From: Hyphomicrobiaceae bacterium
GTDB taxonomy: Bacteria > Pseudomonadota > Alphaproteobacteria > Rhizobiales > Hyphomicrobiaceae
NCBI GenBank assembly: GCA_041397645.1
Contig: JAWKWE010000004.1
Location: forward strand, 434,001 to 498,000
Direction of reading: 5' to 3'
DNA: 64,000 nt
Made by a program: the position numbers and the translations under genes. This document shows, one piece after another, positions 43,113 through 52,533 of this stretch; within the stretch, counting starts at the first letter, position 1; each line of letters opens with the position of its first letter. The notes under the pieces are model-generated. The model was not told the DNA's origin. It saw only the letters and a list, made by a program, of their open reading frames with translations, and made no database searches.

Positions 43113-44792
43113 ATGGCAACGACTGGCGCCGGCCTGCCGCCGCGGGAGGCAATGGAGTTCGACTGTGTGATCGTCGGCGCGGGCCCTTCCGGCCTTGCAG
43201 CTGCCATCCGGTTGAAACAGCTTGCCAACGCAGCGGGGAAGGAAATCTCCGTCGTCGTGCTCGAAAAGGGGTCAGAAGTCGGTGCCCACATTCTATCCGG
43301 CGCGGTCATCGATCCTGTCGGCCTCAATCTCCTCATTCCAGACTGGAAGGAGAAGGGCGCTCCCGTCGATACGCCGGTGACGGAGGACCGTTTCCTGGTG
43401 CTTGGTCCCGCAGGCGAGATGACTCTTCCGAACTGGCCGATGCCGCCCCTCATGAAGAACCACGGCAACTACATCGTCAGCCTTGGCGCACTGTGCAAAT
43501 GGCTTGGCGAACAGGCCGCCGAACTTGGGGTAGAGGTTTATCCCGGCTTTGCTGCAGTCGAAGTCCTCTACGACGACAAGGGCGCGGTCGTGGGCGTCGC
43601 GACCGGCGACATGGGCGTCGGCCGGGACGGTGAGCCCAAAGACTCTTTCGTCCGCGGCATGGAGCTGCGTGGCAAGTACACACTGATCGGCGAAGGCACG
43701 CGCGGCTCTCTAACGAAACAATTGATCCGCAAATTCAAACTCGATGAAGGCCATCAGCCGCAAAAGTACGGCATCGGCATCAAAGAGCTTTGGCAGGTCG
43801 ATCCGGAAATGCATCGGCCCGGCCTCGTCCAGCACTCGTTCGGCTGGCCTCTCGACTGGCGCACGGGCGGCGGTTCGTTCCTTTATCACTACGGCGACAA
43901 TCTCGTTGCGGTGGGCTTTGTGGTGCATCTCAATTATCCAAACCCCTATCTGTCGCCCTATGAGGAGTTCCAACGCTTCAAGACCCATCCGTCCATCCGC
44001 CCGGTCTTCGAGGGCGGCAAGCGCATCGGGTATGGCGCCCGCGCGATTAGCGAAGGCGGTTGGCAATCGATGCCGGATCTGGTGTTCCCCGGCGGCGCCC
44101 TGATGGGCTGCGCAGCAGGCATGGTCAACGTGCCCCGCATCAAGGGCTCCCATAACGCGATCCTGTCAGGCATCGCCGCGGCGGAAGCAACGTTCGCTGC
44201 TATCGAGGAAGGCCGCGCGCACGACAAACTCGCCGCATATGAAACGGCCGTGCGAAGCGGTGAGATCGCCGCCGACCTGAAGCGCGTTCGCAATGTGAAG
44301 CCCTACTGGTCGAAGCTCGGGACGTGGCTCGGCATTGCCATCGGAGGCGCCGATATGTGGCTCAACACGCTGATCCCCGGCGGTTTGGGCTATACCCTGA
44401 AGCACGGCAAGACCGACGCGGCGGCAACCGGAAAGGCCAAGCGCTTCAAGCCCATCGCGTACCCCAAGCCCGACGGCAAGCTGACCTTCGACAGGCTGAC
44501 GAACGTCTCGTTCTCAGCGACCAATCACGAAGAAGATCAGCCAGTTCATCTGAAGCTTGCCGATCCGACCATTCCGGTCATGGAAAATCTTCCAGACTAC
44601 GCCGAGCCCGCGCAGCGCTATTGTCCGGCAGCAGTTTACGAAATCGTCGTCGATGACAAGGGAAGTCCGCGTTTTCAAATCAACGCGCAAAACTGCGTGC
44701 ATTGCAAAACGTGTGACATCAAGGATCCCGCCCAAAACATCACTTGGACATGCCCGGAGGGCGGCGGCGGTCCCAATTATTCTGGAATGTAG
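43113..44792 (+). CDS. Electron transfer flavoprotein-ubiquinone oxidoreductase
   Basis: The 559-residue inner-membrane-associated enzyme passes electrons from reduced ETF to ubiquinone. FAD motif: CVIVGAGPSGLAAAIRLKQ near residue 17. GAHILSGAVIDP and GWPLDWRTGGGSFLYH are family marks. The C-terminal [4Fe-4S] ferredoxin-like module has CVHCKTCDIKDP and TWTCPEGGGGPNYSGM. I chose the ATG at 43113; ATG 43152 (MEFDCV) is possible. ETF subunit genes are not in the window. It links fatty-acid, amino-acid and methylamine-type dehydrogenations to respiration. Confidence 0.97.
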   Translation: MATTGAGLPPREAMEFDCVIVGAGPSGLAAAIRLKQLANAAGKEISVVVLEKGSEVGAHILSGAVIDPVGLNLLIPDWKEKGAPVDTPVTEDRFLVLGPAGEMTLPNWPMPPLMKNHGNYIVSLGALCKWLGEQAAELGVEVYPGFAAVEVLYDDKGAVVGVATGDMGVGRDGEPKDSFVRGMELRGKYTLIGEGTRGSLTKQLIRKFKLDEGHQPQKYGIGIKELWQVDPEMHRPGLVQHSFGWPLDWRTGGGSFLYHYGDNLVAVGFVVHLNYPNPYLSPYEEFQRFKTHPSIRPVFEGGKRIGYGARAISEGGWQSMPDLVFPGGALMGCAAGMVNVPRIKGSHNAILSGIAAAEATFAAIEEGRAHDKLAAYETAVRSGEIAADLKRVRNVKPYWSKLGTWLGIAIGGADMWLNTLIPGGLGYTLKHGKTDAAATGKAKRFKPIAYPKPDGKLTFDRLTNVSFSATNHEEDQPVHLKLADPTIPVMENLPDYAEPAQRYCPAAVYEIVVDDKGSPRFQINAQNCVHCKTCDIKDPAQNITWTCPEGGGGPNYSGM

Positions 44793-45145
44793 AAAAAGCC
44801 GTTCTCACCTTGTGCCCTGCGCGCATTGAGCGCGCGGGGCGGTTCAATTCGCGCACTGCACAGGCCGTCGCATCTTGACGAAACTAACCAGGCATTCAGG
44901 CGCAGCTGCGAGCGCGACGAAACGCGCAAGGCCTGTGCGATTAAAGTGCCACAGCGCTGCCCCTAAAGCGCCCCAAATGAGGCGCAGCTGCGGGCCAAGC
45001 GAAATCATGCACAACTATTTCTGCCCGGCTTCGAATTTTGTTGCTGGTTTTTAATGCGAGGCGGGTCGCCAAACCTCCCGCGGTGTTGCTACACTTACTC
45101 TCCGTCGATCCAGGCCGTGCCCTGGAGCTATCAAGGAATTTACTC
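44793..45145. other. 353-bp gap with structured DNA between ETF-QO and the large TPR gene
   Basis: There is no gene here. CCCTGCGCGC (44815-44824) and GCGCGCGGGG (44830-44839) form a 10-bp stem with one wobble, a likely terminator. GCACAGGCC (44858-44866) pairs with GGCCTGTGC (44930-44938), and GTCGC (44867-44871) with GCGAC (44914-44918), so the interval can fold into one branched structure. AGGCGCAGCTGCG occurs twice (44898-44910 and 44980-44992), each containing the 10-bp palindrome CGCAGCTGCG. This could be a small RNA, operators or a decayed repeat. Confidence 0.5.
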
Positions 45146-46945
45146 ATGCGCCTGCGCCTCGGACGCGTTTTCGTGATCGGACTGGGCGTTTCTGCCCTTG
45201 CAGCAATGGTCACGCAGGCGCCAGCCCGCTCACCTCAAGAGGGCTTTGAAACTCACTCCCTCGTCGGCAGCTATTTGGCGGGACGCTTTGCCAAGGGGCA
45301 GCAAGAGATCGGCAACGCCGCCGATTTCTATTCGCGCGCGCTTGAGCAGGATCCCAAGAACGACGTGCTGCTTGAACAGGCCTTCCAGATGGAGGTCATG
45401 GCTGGAAATTGGGACGCAGCCCTCCCGCTCGCCGAGCAACTCGCTGCGACGCAACCGGCCCATCGGATGTCGCGCTTTCTGCTAGGCGTTCACGCCTTTA
45501 AGCAGGGTGACTATGCCAAGGCGGACGAGCAGTTCAAAGCGGCCGCTGAAAACCCCATTGGAGAGCTGACCAGCGCAATTGCTCGCGGCTGGACCCAGCT
45601 CGCAGCTGGCGACAAGAAGGGTGCGCTTGAAGCCGTCAACCTGCAAAAGCAGCCCGAATGGGCGCAGTTTTATCTGCGCTATCATCGTGGCCTGATGGCC
45701 GACATCATTGGTGAGAAGGACGTCGCGAGCACTTCGTTTCAACGGATGTTCAAGCAGGACAGTCGCACGTTGCGCACCGCGCTCGCATACTCGCGCCACG
45801 CCGCCCATTATGGTGATTACAAGCTGGCGAATACCATCCTGAACGATCAGTTCGAGAAGTCGCAAGGTGAGCCTCATCCGCTCGCCAAGGATCTGCGCGA
45901 CCAGATCAAGAAGAAGACGAAGACTGCTTTCCTGATCAACAGCGCGCCGGAAGGTCTGGCTGAGGTCTTCTATGGCCTGGGCGAGGCGCTGACCGGAGAA
46001 GGTGGCGTAAGCCTCGGAACGATCTACCTTCAGCTAGCCCTCTATGCGAAGCCGGATCATGCGTTTGCGCTTGCCGCTCTCGCCAGCGCGCAAGAGCAGG
46101 CACAGCGCTACGATGAAGCCATCGCCACCTACGACAAAATTCCGAAGGGCTCTCCCCTTCAGACGGCTATCGACATCCGCAAGGCATTCAATCTGAACTC
46201 GCTCGACCAAGCCGATGAGGCTAAGGCGATACTCGACCGTCTGGCAAAGGAGAACCCGCGCGATATCCGCCCGCTGGAAGCCCTCGGCAACATCATGCGG
46301 TCGCGCAAGCGCTACAACGAGGCGATCGAATACTTCAGCCGTGCTATCAAGCTGATTGGAAAGCCGGACAATCGCGATTGGACGTACTTCTACGCGCGCG
46401 GCACTTCTTACGAGCGGGTCAAGGACTGGCCGGCGGCCGAGGCGGATTTGAAGCGCGCCTTGGCGCTCGCGCCTGATCAGGCCTTGATCCTCAACTATCT
46501 GGGATACTCCTGGGTCGACCAGGGCCGAAACCTCAAGGAAGGCATGAAGCTGATCGAGAAGGCCGTCGCCTTGAAGCCTGACGACGGCTACATTGTCGAT
46601 AGTCTTGGCTGGGCCCACTACAAGCGCGGCAACTACAAGGAAGCCGTGCGCTATCTGGAACGCGCCGTCGAGATCAAGCCGGAAGATCCCACCTTGAACG
46701 ACCATCTCGGCGACGCTTTTTGGCAGGTTGGACGCTTCCAGGAAGCGCGCTTCCAGTGGAGCCAAGCTCTGACGCTCAATCCGGAGCCCGAAGACGTGGA
46801 GGCAATCAAGGGCAAGTTAGAGAATGGTCTGCCGACCAAGGCCGAAGCGAAGCGTTCTGAGAAGAGTAATCAGGCCCAGCGTACCGATACGGCGCGTCGC
46901 CGGACGGAAAATAAGGCCGTCCCTCAAAAACGCGCCGTGGAGTAG
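45146..46945 (+). CDS. Large exported TPR-repeat protein
   Basis: The 599-residue protein has a signal-type N-terminus (MRLRLGRVFVIGLGVSALAAMVTQAPA) and then about 11-13 TPR-like helical pairs, clearest in the second half (YNEAIEYFSRAIKLI, WPAAEADLKRALALAPDQALILNYLGYSWVDQG, YKEAVRYLERAVEIKPEDPTLNDHLGDAFWQVG). The tail is Lys/Arg/Ala-rich. AAGGA is 8 nt before ATG 45146. Similar TPR proteins precede ispE in many alphaproteobacteria. The final repeats resemble BamD/PilF-like envelope scaffolds, but no partner can be named. Confidence 0.88.
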   Translation: MRLRLGRVFVIGLGVSALAAMVTQAPARSPQEGFETHSLVGSYLAGRFAKGQQEIGNAADFYSRALEQDPKNDVLLEQAFQMEVMAGNWDAALPLAEQLAATQPAHRMSRFLLGVHAFKQGDYAKADEQFKAAAENPIGELTSAIARGWTQLAAGDKKGALEAVNLQKQPEWAQFYLRYHRGLMADIIGEKDVASTSFQRMFKQDSRTLRTALAYSRHAAHYGDYKLANTILNDQFEKSQGEPHPLAKDLRDQIKKKTKTAFLINSAPEGLAEVFYGLGEALTGEGGVSLGTIYLQLALYAKPDHAFALAALASAQEQAQRYDEAIATYDKIPKGSPLQTAIDIRKAFNLNSLDQADEAKAILDRLAKENPRDIRPLEALGNIMRSRKRYNEAIEYFSRAIKLIGKPDNRDWTYFYARGTSYERVKDWPAAEADLKRALALAPDQALILNYLGYSWVDQGRNLKEGMKLIEKAVALKPDDGYIVDSLGWAHYKRGNYKEAVRYLERAVEIKPEDPTLNDHLGDAFWQVGRFQEARFQWSQALTLNPEPEDVEAIKGKLENGLPTKAEAKRSEKSNQAQRTDTARRRTENKAVPQKRAVE

Positions 46946-46973
46946 ACCTTGAAACGCACCATGCGGAAATTCG

Positions 46974-46997
46974 ACGGGCGCCATTGGCGCCCGTTTT
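46974..46997 (+). terminator. Rho-independent terminator between the TPR gene and ispE
   Basis: ACGGGCGCC (46974-46982) pairs perfectly with GGCGCCCGT (46986-46994) around an ATT loop, and TTT follows. It is 28 bp after the TPR stop codon, so ispE needs its own promoter or read-through. Confidence 0.8.
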
Positions 46998-47034
46998 CGC
47001 ATCAAGACGCCAAACTCGACTGTCAGATCGCACC

Positions 47035-47910
47035 ATGGCTTTGATCCGCGAATTCGCGCCCGCCAAGATCAATCTGACGCTCGAGGTCCTGGGCAAGCGC
47101 CCCGATGGCTATCACGAGATTGTAAGCCTCATTGCGTTTGCCGCCGACGTTGGCGACGTCGTAACGCTCGATACCGGAAAGCCCATGGCCGTTTCACTTT
47201 CAGGTCCCTTCGCCGCATCGATTGCGGGCGCCAACCTCGTCGAAACGACGCTGCGCCTCATCGAAGCTCATGCGCCTCACCTGCGACTGGGAGCTATCCA
47301 CCTTGAAAAGAACCTGCCGGTCGCTGCCGGTATCGGCGGAGGTTCGGCAGACGCTGCCGCCGTCATGCGCGCCGTACGCAAAGCTAACCTGTCAAACGAG
47401 AGCGCAGCCCAGTTGGATTGGCCGGCGATCGGATTGAAGCTAGGGGCTGACGTGCCTGTCTGCCTACATTCGCATCTTTCCTGGGTGACAGGTGTCGGCG
47501 AGACCGTAGTGCCAGCTCAGACCACCCATGATGGGCTCCCCACCGTCATCGCCAATCCGCTGGTGCCTGTTCCGCTAGACAAGACGGCGCAGGTATTTCG
47601 TGCGCTCGGTGCAGCACCACTCTCGGGTACGCATACTCGGTCTGGTGGACCTTCCGCAATCATGAACATGGTTGAGTTGGCCCGCGGAGGATCCAACATG
47701 CTCGAAGCAGCGGCACGCAAGGTCGTGCCCGCCGTGGACGAGGTGCTTGCGGCATTGTCGTCGTGTGATGGCAATCTGCTGACGCGCATGTCGGGCGCGG
47801 GGCCAACTTGCTTTGCCGTGTTCGGGACGCAAGAAGCGGCCCGCCAGGCGGCCAATGCTCTCGCTCAATCTCATCCGCAATGGTGGGTGCGGGCAACGAC
47901 GCTGAATTGA
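47035..47910 (+). CDS. ispE: 4-diphosphocytidyl-2-C-methyl-D-erythritol kinase
   Basis: The 291-residue GHMP kinase acts in the MEP isoprenoid pathway. N-terminal substrate site: FAPAKINLTLEVLGKRPDGYHEI. ATP-binding Gly-rich loop: LPVAAGIGGGSADAAAVMR. Late motif: LTRMSGAGPTCFAVFG. I chose the ATG at 47035. It is convergent with the polyprenyl diphosphate synthase gene 14 bp away, so the pathway's early and late enzymes lie side by side on opposite strands. Confidence 0.97.
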   Translation: MALIREFAPAKINLTLEVLGKRPDGYHEIVSLIAFAADVGDVVTLDTGKPMAVSLSGPFAASIAGANLVETTLRLIEAHAPHLRLGAIHLEKNLPVAAGIGGGSADAAAVMRAVRKANLSNESAAQLDWPAIGLKLGADVPVCLHSHLSWVTGVGETVVPAQTTHDGLPTVIANPLVPVPLDKTAQVFRALGAAPLSGTHTRSGGPSAIMNMVELARGGSNMLEAAARKVVPAVDEVLAALSSCDGNLLTRMSGAGPTCFAVFGTQEAARQAANALAQSHPQWWVRATTLN

Positions 47911-47924
47911 TACAACTAGACGGC

Positions 47925-48920
47925 TCAGTGACTGCGATTCACGCAGAACGAGATGACCCTTTGCAAAGCGTCCTTCTCGCGGCTGTCGGGGAAAATCGCC
48001 AAGGCGTCGCGCGCGATTGCACCGTAAGAGCGGGCACGCTCCATAGTCGCCTCGATAGCCTTGTGCCGCTTCATGAGCGCGATGGCATGTTCCAAATCGC
48101 CATCTTTGATCTCGCCCGCAACAATTGTCCGATTCCAAAATTCGCGTTCTTCGTTTGAACCGCGGCGGAACGACAGAATAACCGGCAGTGTGATCTTGCC
48201 CTCGCGGAAATCGTCTCCCGTGGACTTGCCAAGCCGAACGCTGTCGCCGGCATAGTCGAGTGCGTCGTCAACGAGCTGGAAGGCAAGGCCGAGATTTTTG
48301 CCATAGGATTTGAGCGCACTTTGCTCATCAACAGGACGCTTCGCAAGCGCGGGCGAGACCTCGGCGGCGGCAGAGAATAGCGCGGCGGTCTTAGCGTTGA
48401 TGATGGCCAGATACTCGTCCTCGGTCGTCGCCGTGTTCTTGGCAGCGGCAAGTTGCATAACCTCGCCTTCGGCAATCGTTGCGGCCGCGTTCGACATGAT
48501 CTTGAGCACCGGCAGCGAACCGACCTCCACCAACATGCGGAACGCCTGCCCAAGGAGAAAGTCGCCCACCAGAACGCTTGCTTGATTGCCCCAGATCATG
48601 CGCGCCGTCTTGCGCCCGCGCCGCGTCGCACTTTCGTCCACCACGTCGTCATGCAGAAGCGTGGCGGTGTGCATGAACTCAACCGCCGACGCCACGCGAA
48701 TATGGCCCGCTCCGCCATAGCGAACCAATTTGGCAGAGGCGATGGTCAGCATCGGACGGAGCCGCTTGCCGCCGGAATCAATGAGATGATGGGCGAGCTC
48801 CGGAATCATCTCGACATCCGAGACAGCTTTGTCGAGGATAATGCGATTGATCGCCTGCATATCCTCGGCAACGATGTCGAGGAGAGGCTGAAGATCCGCG
48901 CTCTCGCGCGCTTCCTCCAT
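47925..48920 (-). CDS. Polyprenyl (octaprenyl/decaprenyl) diphosphate synthase
   Basis: The 331-residue trans-prenyltransferase builds the ubiquinone side chain from IPP. The two Asp-rich motifs are LLHDDVVDES (DDxxD, FARM) and FQLVDDALDY (SARM); GGKRLRPML binds IPP. The small residue pattern before the FARM (VEFMHTATLL) fits long-chain products, probably C50 in this group. ATG 48920 is the only ATG start near the domain; a GTG at 48965 is an alternative that adds 15 residues. Confidence 0.93.
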   Translation of the reverse strand: MEEARESADLQPLLDIVAEDMQAINRIILDKAVSDVEMIPELAHHLIDSGGKRLRPMLTIASAKLVRYGGAGHIRVASAVEFMHTATLLHDDVVDESATRRGRKTARMIWGNQASVLVGDFLLGQAFRMLVEVGSLPVLKIMSNAAATIAEGEVMQLAAAKNTATTEDEYLAIINAKTAALFSAAAEVSPALAKRPVDEQSALKSYGKNLGLAFQLVDDALDYAGDSVRLGKSTGDDFREGKITLPVILSFRRGSNEEREFWNRTIVAGEIKDGDLEHAIALMKRHKAIEATMERARSYGAIARDALAIFPDSREKDALQRVISFCVNRSH

Positions 48921-49066
48921 TGATATGACGCGGCCCAACGGCAAGTCCCCAAAAGTTCTCCGCACTATAACGTGTAACGGATATACTGGCTCCCGCTGCC
49001 GTTGAACAGTCCGGTAGTGTGGCGCAAGCGCGCGGCGCGGTCCGAACCTAAGAGACGCCCAACCTT

Positions 49067-49294
49067 ATGCGAGAGCTTGTCAGAACTAACGACCAAGTCT
49101 TGTTAAGCTTTGTCCGAGCGCTGCTGGACGAGGCCGGGATTGCCTATGACGTTTTTGACCAGCATACGAGTAACGCTCTGTTCTGGCTGCATACAATCCA
49201 GGCCCGCCTTGTGGTGGACACGGATCAGTATGAGCGGGCCGTTTCCTTAATGACGAACGCGGGGCTCGATGCCCATATCTTTGAGCCCGACTGA
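49067..49294 (+). CDS. DUF2007 small protein
   Basis: The 75-residue protein matches the DUF2007 (putative signal-transducing) pattern: MRELVRTNDQVLLSFVRALLDEAGIAYDVFDQHTSN...ARLVVDTDQYERAVSLMTNAG. It is a ferredoxin-like alpha/beta fold of unknown role. It is divergent from the polyprenyl synthase gene and overlaps or abuts the next methyltransferase gene, so the two are translationally linked. Confidence 0.88.
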   Translation: MRELVRTNDQVLLSFVRALLDEAGIAYDVFDQHTSNALFWLHTIQARLVVDTDQYERAVSLMTNAGLDAHIFEPD

Positions 49295-50069
49295 CGTGCA
49301 GCAGACTTCATTTCCCGTAACGCAAGACGTTTTCCTCGGCGGCCAGCTCACGATCCGCCAGCCCAAGCATGGCTACCGGGCCGGCATCGACGCGGTCCTG
49401 CTGGCGGCGGCAGTTCGCGCCGCGCCCGACGGGCCGCGCACCTTGCTCGACATTGGTGCCGGCGCAGGAACGGTAGGGTTGTGCGCCGCTGCGCGTCTGG
49501 CTGCGCTCAACGTCGTGTTGTTGGAGCGCGAGGACGCATTAGCCAAACTTGCGCAAGAGAACGCCAAAGCGAATGGTCTCGACAGCCGTGTCCGCGCCGT
49601 AACCGCGAGCGTCACTGAAACGGCGGCAGCACTCAATGCGATTGGGCTGCCGCGCGAAAGCTTCGATCAATGCGTCGCCAACCCGCCCTTTCACGATGAA
49701 GCAGCAGGCACTCCGGCGCAGGACGCCTTAAAGTCGGGCGCGCACGCCATGCCAGCTGGCTCCTTGGAGGATTGGATACGGTTCATGGCGCGCATGGTGC
49801 GCCCGTCGGGCCGCGCGACTTTGATCCACAAGGCCGAAGCACTCGACAGCATCCTCGCCGCCATGACTGGGCGCTTTGGCGGCCTCATCGTCTTTCCGAT
49901 TTTTCCACGTGCGGGTGCAAACGCCATCCGGGTGATCGTTGAAGGTACGAAAGGCTCCCGCGCCCCCCTTCGCGTGCGCCCGGGCATCCTGCTTCATGAG
50001 GCGGGCAATGATTTCCTGCCGGAGGCGGACGCCATACTTCGGCGTGGTGAGGCGCTTAGAATAAATTAG
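49269..50069 (+). CDS. TrmN6-like N6-adenine methyltransferase
   Basis: The 266-residue SAM-dependent methyltransferase has motif I LLDIGAGAGTVGLCAAARL and the N6-adenine/glutamine motif IV NPPF (FDQCVANPPFHDEAAGTP), as in E. coli TrmN6, which methylates A37 of tRNA1(Val). With ATG 49269 it overlaps the DUF2007 gene by 26 bp; GTG 49296 would avoid the overlap. Substrate inferred from family. Confidence 0.9.
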   Translation: MPISLSPTDVQQTSFPVTQDVFLGGQLTIRQPKHGYRAGIDAVLLAAAVRAAPDGPRTLLDIGAGAGTVGLCAAARLAALNVVLLEREDALAKLAQENAKANGLDSRVRAVTASVTETAAALNAIGLPRESFDQCVANPPFHDEAAGTPAQDALKSGAHAMPAGSLEDWIRFMARMVRPSGRATLIHKAEALDSILAAMTGRFGGLIVFPIFPRAGANAIRVIVEGTKGSRAPLRVRPGILLHEAGNDFLPEADAILRRGEALRIN

Positions 50070-50198
50070 GCCCGTCACCGGAACAGCGCAACGCAAACTG
50101 CGTCTAAACAGTCGAACCTGATGCTGGACACGCGATCCTTGCGCATCTAATGCGACGGACACAAATAAGACGAACGAAAAATTGGAGCGCCCGCCCGC

Positions 50199-51056
50199 AT
50201 GTGGCCGATAAACCGAAAGCCCGTCGTACCCGTCCTTCGCTTCTCAGGCCCCATTGGCATGGCAACGCCTCTGCGCCCTGGACTGTCGATCGCCGTTGTC
50301 GCGAGCGCCATCGAGAAGGCGTTTAACCTATCTAAACTTTCGTCGGTTGCCGTCGTGATTAATTCGCCGGGTGGTTCTCCGGTTCAGTCCAATCTCATCT
50401 TCAAGCGCATCCGACAACTCGCCGAAGAAAACAAAAAGAAGGTCTATGTCTTCTGTGAGGATGTGGCGGCATCGGGCGGATATTTTCTCGCCATCAGCGG
50501 CGATGAAATCTACGCTGACCCTTCTTCCATCGTCGGCTCAATCGGCGTCATCTCGGCGAGCTTCGGCTTTGTCGACGCCATCGCGAAAATCGGCGTCGAA
50601 CGCCGCGTCTATACGGCCGGAATGTCGAAAAGCACGCTCGATCCCTTCCTGCCTGAAAAGCCTGAGGACGTGGCCCGCTTGCAGGCCATCCAGCGCGATG
50701 TCCACGATGTTTTCATCGGGTTGGTCAAGGAGCGGCGGGCGGGCAAACTCAAAGCGCCGGATACCGAACTTTTTTCCGGTGCCTTCTGGTCCGGCCCCAA
50801 AGCCGCCGAGCTTGGCCTGATCGATGGCATCTCCGACGTCCGTTCCAAGATGCGAGAACTGCACGGCAGCGATGTCAAACTAAGGGTGGTGGAGCCCACC
50901 AAGCCCGGGCTTTTGGGTCGCTTGCGGCGAATGACGCCGAGCGTGCTGGGCGCTGGCGCGGGACTGGACACCTCCTCCGGCGTAAGCCTTGCTTTTGCCG
51001 ATGATCTGGTGTCGGCTATGGAAACACGCGCGCTATGGTCGCGTTATGGGCTTTGA
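50199..51056 (+). CDS. S49-family peptidase (SppA-like)
   Basis: The 285-residue peptidase of the ClpP/crotonase fold has VAVVINSPGGSPVQS and the catalytic-Ser region CEDVAASGGYFLAISGDEIYADPSSIVGSIGV. It degrades signal peptides or membrane-derived fragments. The short form (one S49 domain) lacks a strong N-terminal membrane anchor, with only a weak hydrophobic stretch. It belongs to the conserved DUF2007-methyltransferase-S49-glyQ neighbourhood. Confidence 0.93.
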   Translation: MWPINRKPVVPVLRFSGPIGMATPLRPGLSIAVVASAIEKAFNLSKLSSVAVVINSPGGSPVQSNLIFKRIRQLAEENKKKVYVFCEDVAASGGYFLAISGDEIYADPSSIVGSIGVISASFGFVDAIAKIGVERRVYTAGMSKSTLDPFLPEKPEDVARLQAIQRDVHDVFIGLVKERRAGKLKAPDTELFSGAFWSGPKAAELGLIDGISDVRSKMRELHGSDVKLRVVEPTKPGLLGRLRRMTPSVLGAGAGLDTSSGVSLAFADDLVSAMETRALWSRYGL

Positions 51057-51107
51057 TCCTATAAGGTTGGACGTACGTTGACGCGAGAGACCTACGAGGC
51101 CAGCAGT

Positions 51108-51323
51108 ATGCCACCACTGATCGTTCTCGCCATTGCCGGCGCTGGCGTTTATGCCGGCTACAAGCTGTTCGCCAAGCTGATCGAACAGGCGCAGACGCCT
51201 GCAAAATCCGACGCCGAGCGTTGGAAGCGCGAGGCCGCGGCGCACGCTAACGAGCCCAAGAACCTGGGCGGCCTGGAATGGGACGAACAGGCTGGCGCCT
51301 ACCGTCCCAAAAAAGGGGCATAA
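51108..51323 (+). CDS. Small single-span membrane protein
   Basis: The 71-residue protein has a membrane segment right at the start (PPLIVLAIAGAGVYAGYKLFA) and then a charged tail with NLGGLEWDEQAGAYRPKKGA, a motif seen in small proteins beside S49 peptidases in Hyphomicrobiales. I chose the ATG at 51108, ~9 nt after CGAGG; a TTG at 51078 would add 10 residues. Function unknown. Confidence 0.75.
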   Translation: MPPLIVLAIAGAGVYAGYKLFAKLIEQAQTPAKSDAERWKREAAAHANEPKNLGGLEWDEQAGAYRPKKGA

Positions 51324-51328
51324 AGAGC

Positions 51329-51353
51329 AACGGCTGTCTCAGCGAGCCGTTTT
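51329..51353 (+). terminator. Terminator after the small membrane protein gene
   Basis: AACGGCT (51329-51335) pairs with AGCCGTT (51345-51351), followed by TT. It lies 5 bp after the stop codon and upstream of glyQ. Confidence 0.65.
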
Positions 51354-51540
51354 GAACCTCACGAACATTTTGCGATCCGGTCATCTTCACCAGAGCGGTT
51401 AATGGCCTGCTCCGCCAGCCACTTCGCGCGAGACCTCGACGAACGGTGGATGGGCTGGAGACCTTGCAAAGGCCCGGTGACAAGGGCCTAGGAAAACGTA
51501 TATTGCGCGCCGATTGATCCTAAAGCAGAGCACTGAGATT

Positions 51541-52533
51541 ATGCCGACCAAGACGGCCGCCAAGGCCACCGCCAAGACCTCGAAAGTCGATAGCAACAAG
51601 ACGCCGAACGCGGCTCTTTCTGCGTCGGACGGTTTGCGTCCGCGCGAGTCTTTCCAAGATCTGATCTTGACCCTGCAGAGGTTCTGGGGGGCGCAAGGCT
51701 GCGTCGTGTTGCAGCCTTACGATATGGAGGTGGGCGCTGGCACGTTCCACCCGGCCACCACGCTGCGCGCACTCGGCCCCAGGCCGTGGGCAGCCGCCTA
51801 CGTGCAGCCCTCGCGGCGACCCAAGGACGGGCGTTACGGAGAAAATCCGAACCGCCTGCAGCACTATTACCAGTTTCAGGTCATCATGAAGCCTTCACCG
51901 GCAAATATCCAAGACCTGTACCTGCAGAGCCTGGACGCCATCGGCATCGACACATCGGTCAACGACATCCGCTTTGTCGAAGACGATTGGGAGAGCCCGA
52001 CGCTGGGAGCCTGGGGACTTGGCTGGGAAGTATGGTGCAACGGCATGGAAGTCTCGCAGTTCACCTACTTCCAGCAGGTCGGTGGCTACGACTGCAACCC
52101 GGTTTCAGGTGAAATCACCTACGGTCTTGAGCGCCTCGCCACATACGTTCAAGGCGTAGACCGTGTGTTCGATCTGAATTTCAACGGACGCCACGACGCC
52201 CGCAAGCTGACCTACGGCGATGTCTTCCTGCAAGCCGAGCAGGAGTATTCGCGCTTCAATTTCGAGCACGCAAACACCGAAATTCTGCTTCAGCATTTCA
52301 AGGATGCCGAAGCCGAATGCAGGTCGCTGCTCGATAAGGGAACGGGCGGCGATAAGCACCTACTTGCGCTTCCCGCCTACGACCAGTGCATCAAGGCTTC
52401 TCATGTTTTTAACCTGCTCGATGCTCGCGGCGTGATCTCGGTCACAGAGCGGCAGAGCTACATCCTGCGTGTCCGCGAGCTGGCAAAAGCCTGCTGCGGC
52501 GCCTGGCTCAACACTGATGGAGGACGCGCATGA
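51541..52533 (+). CDS. glyQ: Glycyl-tRNA synthetase alpha chain
   Basis: The 330-residue catalytic subunit of bacterial tetrameric GlyRS carries the class II core: FQDLILTLQRFWGAQGCVVLQPYDMEVGAGTFHPATTLRALG, WGLGWEVWCNGMEVSQFTYFQQVGG and VSGEITYGLERLATY. The first ~35 residues are a Lys/Ala/Ser-rich extension not needed for the core. I chose the ATG at 51541. Its stop overlaps the ATG of the acidic membrane protein (ATGA at 52530). Confidence 0.98.
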   Translation: MPTKTAAKATAKTSKVDSNKTPNAALSASDGLRPRESFQDLILTLQRFWGAQGCVVLQPYDMEVGAGTFHPATTLRALGPRPWAAAYVQPSRRPKDGRYGENPNRLQHYYQFQVIMKPSPANIQDLYLQSLDAIGIDTSVNDIRFVEDDWESPTLGAWGLGWEVWCNGMEVSQFTYFQQVGGYDCNPVSGEITYGLERLATYVQGVDRVFDLNFNGRHDARKLTYGDVFLQAEQEYSRFNFEHANTEILLQHFKDAEAECRSLLDKGTGGDKHLLALPAYDQCIKASHVFNLLDARGVISVTERQSYILRVRELAKACCGAWLNTDGGRA

